Shown here: positions 14,196 through 19,271 of the stretch, piece after piece | How the letters are laid out: the number at the start of each line of letters is the position of its first letter | Numbering within the stretch: position 1 is the stretch's first letter | NCBI GenBank assembly: GCA_903861235.1 | Contig: CAIOTP010000079.1 | Coordinates: 1 to 19,271 of the forward strand | Direction: 5' to 3' | Length of the DNA stretch: 19,271 bases | Source: an uncultured bacterium | Lineage (GTDB): Bacteria > Planctomycetota > Phycisphaerae > Phycisphaerales > SM1A02 | Made by a program: the position numbers and the translations under genes | Notes under the pieces: generated by a model | The model's input: only the letters and a program-made list of their open reading frames with translations | Databases searched by the model: none | What the model was told of the DNA's origin: nothing

Positions 14196-15197
14196 ATGCA
14201 AGAAGCAAAGAACGACCCGATGGGTCAGAAGCCGCAGCAAAAGCTGGGTCGCGGACTTGGCCGATTGATTCCGGTGAAGGCGCCTGTGGCGGTCACTGCG
14301 GTGATCGAGCCGGTTCGTCCCGCCGTGGCGATCATCGAGTCGGCTCAAGCAAATGCCCAGGAAGCTGGATCGCGTCGAGTTCTCGATATCGCGATTGGAT
14401 CGATTTCACCGAACGCTCGGCAGCCACGAAGGGACTTTGAACCAAAGGCCATCCGCGAGCTTGCGGATTCCATCCGCCATTCGGGTCTTCTGCAGCCAGT
14501 CATCGTCCGACCCATTGTTGGATCGCCGGGGCAATTCGAACTGATCGCCGGCGAGCGTCGATGGCGAGCTTGTAAGGAGCTGGGTTGGACCGCCATCCCT
14601 GCCATGGTGATGCAAGCCACGGATCAGGATTCGGGTGTTTGGGCTCTCATCGAGAACGTTCATCGGGCGGATCTGAACCCCATGGATCGATCGGCTGCCA
14701 TCCAGCGTCTGGCTTCGGAGTTCCAACTCACCCATGAAGCCCTCGCAGAGCGGATTGGCCTGGATCGGACCACGGTCACCAACCTGCTTCGATTGGCAGA
14801 GCTTGATCCTGTTTCCTCCCAACTGGTTCGAAAGGGTGTGTTGACCCAGGGGCATGCAAAGGCCCTGATGGGTGTTTCGAATCCGAAGACCCGCGGCACT
14901 CTGGCGGAGTCGGCGGCACGGGGCGATTGGTCGGTTCGTGCCCTAGAGCAGGAGGTGCAACGTTTGAACCGTGCATCTGCTGATGTTCCACGTGGAACAC
15001 CAGCCAGTCGTCGCAAGTCCAACATTGACGGTCTCGAGAAGAAGATCAGCCAGGCGTTGGGTACCGAGGTCCGGATCATCACGGGTCGAAAGCCAAACAC
15101 GGGCAAGTTGAGCATTGCCTTCTACTCGATTGAGCAATTCGAGGGAATCTTGTCCTCCTTGGGCTTGAAGCAGAATCAAATCAAGATTGACGAGTAG
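14196..15197 (+). CDS. parB: Chromosome partitioning protein ParB/Spo0J
   Basis: ParB binds parS, spreads as a CTP-dependent clamp and acts with ParA and SMC in origin segregation. The 333-aa product has the N-terminal ParA-stimulating peptide KLGRGLGRLIP (16-26), the CTP-binding domain with AGERRWRA (118-125) and ENVHRADLNP (153-162), the helix-turn-helix LTHEALAERIGLDRTTVTNL (178-197), and the C-terminal dimerisation domain (about 276-325; GKLSIAFYSIEQFEGIL in the last part). It carries its own perfect parS site within codons for residues near 263-268. No parA is beside it: upstream is a divergent yceI-like gene and downstream, after 17 bp, an amylase. The retained N-terminal peptide implies a ParA elsewhere. 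By eye its codon use is somewhat less GC-rich than its neighbours. Confidence 0.96.
   Translation: MQEAKNDPMGQKPQQKLGRGLGRLIPVKAPVAVTAVIEPVRPAVAIIESAQANAQEAGSRRVLDIAIGSISPNARQPRRDFEPKAIRELADSIRHSGLLQPVIVRPIVGSPGQFELIAGERRWRACKELGWTAIPAMVMQATDQDSGVWALIENVHRADLNPMDRSAAIQRLASEFQLTHEALAERIGLDRTTVTNLLRLAELDPVSSQLVRKGVLTQGHAKALMGVSNPKTRGTLAESAARGDWSVRALEQEVQRLNRASADVPRGTPASRRKSNIDGLEKKISQALGTEVRIITGRKPNTGKLSIAFYSIEQFEGILSSLGLKQNQIKIDE
14984..14999. promoter_or_regulatory. parS centromere site inside parB
   Basis: TGTTCCACGTGGAACA is a perfect 16-bp palindrome around CACGTG. It fits the general bacterial parS consensus (TGTTNCACGTGAAACA type) with symmetric C/G variants known from other phyla. It lies in the parB linker between the HTH and dimerisation domains, a place where parS often occurs in other bacteria. 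Confidence 0.88.
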
Positions 15198-15214
15198 TTA
15201 TAGGCCGCTTCAAG

Positions 15215-16984
15215 ATGACACCATTCGACAAGCCCCCTGGCTGGGCTGCGGACGCGATCTGGTACCAGATCTTTCCGGAGCGATTTCGAAACGGTGATCC
15301 GTCCAACGACCCCGGCCCCGGAGATCTGAGGGGTGCCTATCCGGACGACGCTGGCGATTGGCAGATCCACCCGTGGCAGAGTGACTGGTACGAGCGACAA
15401 CCCTGGGAGCGGGGGGGCGATGCGGACGCGTTCTGGCGTCGCTTGCAGAGACGCCGTTATGGCGGCGATCTGCAAGGTGTGTGGGAAGGCCTGGATCACC
15501 TGCAGCGGCTCGGCATCAACGCCGTCTATCTGAACCCGATCTTCGACGCACCATCGTCGCACAAGTACGACGCCGCATCGCACATCCACGTCGATCCCAC
15601 GCTCGGTCCAGATCCTGCCGGTGACCGCGCCACGATCGCCACGGAGGATCCCGGTGATCCTTCCACATGGAAGTGGACCTCCGCGGACATGCTGTTCCGA
15701 TCACTCGTCCGCGAGATGCATCGCCGAGGCATGCGAGTGATCCTGGACGGGGTCTTCAATCATGTCGGAGTGCGACACTGGGCGTTCCGGGATGTCCTGT
15801 CTCGGCAACGTCGATCGCGCTACGCCGGCTGGTTCAAGGTGAAGGCATGGGACGACCGCGCCGCAGGAACGAGCTTCGACTACGAGGGCTGGTTCGGTCA
15901 CAAGTCCCTCCCCGAATTCCTTCAGGACGAACACGGGCTTGTGTCCGGTCCGCGAGATCACATCTTCGCGGTGACCCGGCGGTGGATGGATCCGGACGGT
16001 GACGGCGATCCTTCCGATGGCGTCGATGGTTGGCGGCTCGACGTGGCGTTCTGCATCAGGCACCCGTTCTGGAAGTCATGGCGAAGCCTGGTTCGATCCT
16101 TGAATTCCGAGGCCTACGTGGTGGCGGAGGTGATCGATGACGTCGACGCGCTGCGTCCGTACCTGCAGGGGGACGAGTTCGACGCGGTCATGAACTATCC
16201 CTTCGCGGGTGCCTGCGCAGACTGGGCCATCGATGCCTCGATCGGCTCGGCTGCGCTCCACCAGAGGATCCAGGGAATGCATCAGGCCTTCGGCTGGGAT
16301 GTGGCGCTGGCTCAGCAGAATCTCTTCGGGAGCCACGACACCGCACGGCTCGCTTCGCATGTGGTGAACCGCGGTGGTGCGCCGTATTCGGACTGGCAGC
16401 GATATTTCGACTTTTCCAAGGCCTCCCGCGGCTCGTACCAGACTCGTGCACCCGACCCGGACGAGCGCGCCATGCAGCGTGTGGTGGCGGCCCTGCAGCT
16501 GACCTGTGTGGGCGCCCCCATGATCTACTACGGAGACGAGGCCGGCATGTGGGGCGCGAACGACCCGTGTTGCCGCAAGCCCATGGTGTGGCCCGGTTCC
16601 GCCCACGCCGACGAGGCGACCCACCCGGATGGATCGGCGCGGTCGAAGGTGGACCCGGTCCGTTTCGATCACGATCTCTTCGACTGGTACCGGAGTCTTG
16701 CAGCGCTCCGCACGGCGCATCCGTGCCTTCGGCGCGGCACCATGCGACCCCTGGTGTCGCCATCGGGTGTGCTCGCCTTTGAACGATCTTTCGAAGGCAG
16801 GACGATCCTCGTGGTGGTGCATCGTGACCAGGGTGGCAGTCTGCTCACCTTGCCTCCCATGACCGGCTCACGGGTGTTGCTTGGACCGCCGTCGTGTCTG
16901 CGGCACGGAGGACATGGATCGACCGTGGAGCTGTCCGGCCCCGGTGCCGTGGTCATCGATCGCACGCCCGGCCGCCTGGATTGA
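15215..16984 (+). CDS. GH13 alpha-amylase family glycoside hydrolase (neopullulanase/cyclomaltodextrinase-like)
   Basis: This is an alpha-glucan hydrolase of family GH13. The 589-aa protein starts directly with the barrel (WAADAIWYQIFPERFRNGD, 10-28), so it lacks the N-terminal CBM34 domain of classic neopullulanases and has no signal peptide; it is probably cytoplasmic. Conserved regions in order are INAVYLNPIFDAPSSHKYDA (101-120), DGVFNHVG (178-185), DGWRLDVAF (271-279) with nucleophile D276, VVAEVIDD (302-309) with acid/base E305, and FGSHDTAR (371-378) with D375. The region 131-160 and the late insertion near 450-480 (WPGSAHADEATHPDGSARS in part) are as in maltodextrin-acting members. It starts 17 bp after parB with no Shine-Dalgarno, perhaps co-transcribed. 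Its stop abuts the opposing stop of the next gene with no base between. Confidence 0.92.
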   Translation: MTPFDKPPGWAADAIWYQIFPERFRNGDPSNDPGPGDLRGAYPDDAGDWQIHPWQSDWYERQPWERGGDADAFWRRLQRRRYGGDLQGVWEGLDHLQRLGINAVYLNPIFDAPSSHKYDAASHIHVDPTLGPDPAGDRATIATEDPGDPSTWKWTSADMLFRSLVREMHRRGMRVILDGVFNHVGVRHWAFRDVLSRQRRSRYAGWFKVKAWDDRAAGTSFDYEGWFGHKSLPEFLQDEHGLVSGPRDHIFAVTRRWMDPDGDGDPSDGVDGWRLDVAFCIRHPFWKSWRSLVRSLNSEAYVVAEVIDDVDALRPYLQGDEFDAVMNYPFAGACADWAIDASIGSAALHQRIQGMHQAFGWDVALAQQNLFGSHDTARLASHVVNRGGAPYSDWQRYFDFSKASRGSYQTRAPDPDERAMQRVVAALQLTCVGAPMIYYGDEAGMWGANDPCCRKPMVWPGSAHADEATHPDGSARSKVDPVRFDHDLFDWYRSLAALRTAHPCLRRGTMRPLVSPSGVLAFERSFEGRTILVVVHRDQGGSLLTLPPMTGSRVLLGPPSCLRHGGHGSTVELSGPGAVVIDRTPGRLD

Positions 16985-18436
16985 TCAGAGCGCGATCGTG
17001 GCGGCGGCCTTCGGCAGGTCGACCTCAAGGCCGAGCTGCTCGGTGATCGTGCGACCCAGCGCCTCGCGCGTGGCCTGCTCACCATGGTTGAGCACCACTC
17101 GGGGCTTCCCGCCGGCGCGTCCACGAAGCCACGCGAGCAGATCGCCGCGGTCGGCGTGGCCGCTGTAGCCCTCCAGGTGCACGCGTTCCGCCTTCACCTC
17201 GAAGATGCCTTCCTTCAGTTCGATCGCCCGGGCGCCGTGCAACATGCCGTGACCGAGCGAGCCGGGCAGCTGGTGGCCCGCGAAGAGGACGGCGTTGCGA
17301 TCCTCGGACACGAGCGAAGCCAGATGGTGGAGCACCGGACCTGCGTCCAGGAATCCGCTTCCTGCCAGGATCACCGCCGGAGAGGTTCCTGCCGCCACCT
17401 TCAGGCTGTGCCTGCGGTTGAAGACCTTGTGCAGGCCGTCGAACTCCATGGGGTCGTTCCCTGCCTCGGCCATGCGCCGGGGGATCTCGGCCAGAAGTTC
17501 AGGGTGCCGGCCGACCAGTTCGGCGGCCCGGACAGCCATGGGGGTGTCCACATAGACGGTCATGCCGTGCAGTCGTCCCGCCCGGGCCAGTTCAGCGAGC
17601 CGGTAGTGGACCAGTTGGGCTCGTCCCAGGGAGAAGGTGGGCACCAGCAGGCGGCCGCCGCGAGCGGACACCCGGGCGAGCACTTCACCCAGAGCCTGGG
17701 GCCCGGCGGTGGTCCGTGGGATGTCCCGGGCGCCGTTGGTGCTTTCCATGATCACCAGTTCCACATCGGGCATGGGGGCGCGGGCGCGCAGCAGCGGACT
17801 TGCGTCGGGGCCCAGGTCGCCCGAGAACAGCACGCGCCGCTGCCGGCCGCCGTCCTCCCACTCCACTTCCACGCTGGCCGAGCCCAGGATGTGCGAGGCG
17901 TCGTGCAGACGGACACGCAGCCCCGGAGCCACGGTCCGCCAGGTGGCGTAGGGCATGCCGCGGATCTGGTGCAGGACATGCTCCACATCCCGCATGCCGT
18001 ACAGCACGGGCGGTTCGATCTCACCTCGCTGTGGCGTGGTCGCCGGAGGAGGTGGCGGATCCACCACCCGAGCCACCGGCGCGGTGCCGGTCTTCCATTC
18101 GTCCAGACGCATGCCCTGCAGGTTGGCGCTGCTCTTGAGCACGCGCGGCAGCAGATCGGCGGTGACGTTGGTGCACAGGATGTCCGCGTCGCAGCCGAGG
18201 GCCGGAAGCATGCCCAGGCGTCCACAGTGATCCACATGCGCGTGGGTGACCACCACGGCGTCCACGCCGGGCCAGTCGATCTCGGGGGTCTGCAGATTGC
18301 GGCGCTCGTCAACAGGGGTGCCCTGGAAGAGGCCGAAGTCGATCACCACGGAGCCTCGGGGCGTCCGCAGCAGGGTGCAGGAGCCGGTCACCTCTCCGGC
18401 GGCACCATGCAGCGTGATGGAGGCGTGCTCGGCCAA
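16985..18436 (-). CDS. MBL-fold hydrolase with beta-CASP and RMMBL domains
   Basis: This family includes RNA-processing nucleases related to CPSF-73 and the YsbE/TTHA0252 exonucleases; RNA as substrate is likely but not proven. The 483-aa protein has the metal site HAHVDH (65-70), H182 in DASHILGS, D207 in FSGDLGP, H427 in GYSGHADRGD and H451 in LNHGEQ. The beta-CASP insert (about 225-390) includes ESTNG (231-235), PTFSLGRAQ (266-274) and LAGSGFLDAGP (357-367). Position 234 is Asn where most relatives have Tyr (ESTYG). A Pro-rich loop (127-143) is inserted before the H182 strand. The start is TTG 18436, which gives the family N-terminus ITLHGAAGEVTGSC; no in-frame ATG or GTG exists nearby upstream. 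It lies 64 bp downstream of gcvP on the same strand. Confidence 0.9.
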   Translation of the reverse strand: MAEHASITLHGAAGEVTGSCTLLRTPRGSVVIDFGLFQGTPVDERRNLQTPEIDWPGVDAVVVTHAHVDHCGRLGMLPALGCDADILCTNVTADLLPRVLKSSANLQGMRLDEWKTGTAPVARVVDPPPPPATTPQRGEIEPPVLYGMRDVEHVLHQIRGMPYATWRTVAPGLRVRLHDASHILGSASVEVEWEDGGRQRRVLFSGDLGPDASPLLRARAPMPDVELVIMESTNGARDIPRTTAGPQALGEVLARVSARGGRLLVPTFSLGRAQLVHYRLAELARAGRLHGMTVYVDTPMAVRAAELVGRHPELLAEIPRRMAEAGNDPMEFDGLHKVFNRRHSLKVAAGTSPAVILAGSGFLDAGPVLHHLASLVSEDRNAVLFAGHQLPGSLGHGMLHGARAIELKEGIFEVKAERVHLEGYSGHADRGDLLAWLRGRAGGKPRVVLNHGEQATREALGRTITEQLGLEVDLPKAAATIAL

Positions 18437-18500
18437 GAGCGACGAGCATACGAGGCCGCGCGAGTTCGCGGTGCCGCGCTTTCCGGGATCGATCCTTCGC

Positions 18501-19271
18501 TCAGCGGTACGCGCTCAGCGGCTCGCAGCTGCAGACCAGGTTGCGGTCGCCGTAGGGATTGTCCACACGACCCACGGCAGGCCAGAACTTCCGGTTCCGC
18601 ACCCACGGGAGCGGATAGGCGGCCTGCGATCGCGGGTACGGATGCCTCCACTCGTCGGCGCCGACCGCTTCCGCCGTGTGTGGCGCGTTCTTGAGTGGGT
18701 TGTCCTTGCGGTCCATGCGGCCGGCTGCGATCTCGTCGATCTCGCGGCGAATCTGGATCATGGCCTCGCAGAAGCGATCGAGCTCCTCCTTCGACTCGCT
18801 CTCGGTGGGCTCGATCATGAGCGTGCCCGGGACCGGCCAGCTCATGGTGGGGGCGTGGAAGCCGAAGTCCATGAGACGCTTGGCGATGTCGTCGATCTTG
18901 ACCTCGGCCGACTTGTCGAAGGGCCGACAGTCCACGATGAACTCGTGGGCGCAGCGACCGTTGGCGTTGGTGTAGAGCACGTCGTAATGCTCCTCGAGCC
19001 GCTTCGCCATGTAGTTGGCGCTCAGGATGGCCACCTGGGTGGCCTTGCGAAGTCCCTCGGCACCCATGAGCGAGATGTAGCCCCAGCTGATCGGCAGGAT
19101 GCTCGCGCTGCCGTACGGTGCGGCGCTGATCGGTCCGATCGACTGCTTGCCGGCGCCCGCCGGCGCGATCACCGGGTGGCCCGGCAGGAAGGCAGCCAAG
19201 TGCTTGGCCACGCCGATGGGGCCCACACCCGGACCGCCACCACCATGGGGACTGCAGAAGGTCTTGTGAGA
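18501..19271 (-). CDS. gcvP: Glycine dehydrogenase (decarboxylating), P-protein, C-terminal 256 residues (cut by window edge)
   Basis: The P-protein of the glycine cleavage system decarboxylates glycine through PLP and passes the aminomethyl group to GcvH lipoate. The visible part begins SHKTFCSPHGGGGPGVGPIG. The Lys in this segment is the PLP-binding residue of the family and the Gly run forms its loop. It continues with AAPYGSASILPISWGYI, the EPTESESKEELDRFC helix and the conserved tail NPLKNAPHTAEAVGADEW, YPLPWVRNRKFWPAVGRVDN and YGDRNLVCSC. This tail is typical of the single-chain (about 950 aa) form rather than the two-subunit GcvPA/GcvPB form, though GcvPB shares it in part. The frame is open to the right edge. 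No other gcv gene is visible downstream; the MBL hydrolase follows after 64 bp. Confidence 0.95.
   Translation of the reverse strand, partial: SHKTFCSPHGGGGPGVGPIGVAKHLAAFLPGHPVIAPAGAGKQSIGPISAAPYGSASILPISWGYISLMGAEGLRKATQVAILSANYMAKRLEEHYDVLYTNANGRCAHEFIVDCRPFDKSAEVKIDDIAKRLMDFGFHAPTMSWPVPGTLMIEPTESESKEELDRFCEAMIQIRREIDEIAAGRMDRKDNPLKNAPHTAEAVGADEWRHPYPRSQAAYPLPWVRNRKFWPAVGRVDNPYGDRNLVCSCEPLSAYR

Noticed and set aside
18456..18471. CCGCG/CGCGG hairpin between gcvP and the MBL hydrolase gene
   Set aside because: The stem is only 5 bp and no T-run follows; it is too weak to call a terminator.

Overview
The window is a dense stretch of high-GC bacterial chromosome with single-copy housekeeping genes. 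There is no phage, transposase, rRNA, tRNA or CRISPR signal. A chromosomal-type ParB with parS sites points to the main chromosome, possibly not far from the origin. My best inference for the source is a planctomycete of the Phycisphaerae type. The reasons are the high GC, the rarity of clear Shine-Dalgarno sequences, several GTG/TTG starts, and a small Cys-rich protein of a kind I associate with that phylum. I could not confirm this by search.

Layout. Left edge: the 5' part of carB runs leftward out of the window and diverges from a rightward group ruvA - manC - ruvX (1341-3532). Facing it is a leftward run starting at an intramembrane protease gene: CPBP protease - trpS - small Cys-rich protein - xerD - zwf - pgl (9164 down to 3557). 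This run has overlaps or short gaps apart from 112 bp after trpS. It contains the first two steps of the oxidative pentose phosphate branch (zwf, pgl). Next come trpC, alone and rightward, and a second compact leftward run: yceI - membrane protein - lipoprotein - apaG - asd (14036 down to 10030). parB and a GH13 amylase then run rightward (14196-16984). They abut, with no intergenic base, a leftward MBL/beta-CASP hydrolase gene. The 3' part of gcvP enters from the right edge.

The most interesting structure is not a gene. Two copies of the same long palindrome, each about 50-57 bp with 25-26 bp arms, sit exactly at two convergent 3' junctions: ruvX/pgl and trpC/asd. The copies differ by one fully compensated base pair (C-G versus T-A) and one change that stays a G-U pair on one strand. 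Stop codons of ruvX, trpC and asd lie inside the element or at its edges, and in ruvX it also encodes the last nine residues. This looks like a dispersed bidirectional 3'-end element, either a terminator or a REP-like repeat. Second in interest is a perfect 16-bp parS inside parB plus a one-mismatch parS in the yceI/parB intergenic region, with no parA beside parB.

The least understood genes are the 294-aa multi-pass membrane protein with the adjacent lipoprotein (three repeated beta-sandwich-like units), and the 95-aa Cys-rich protein overlapping xerD.
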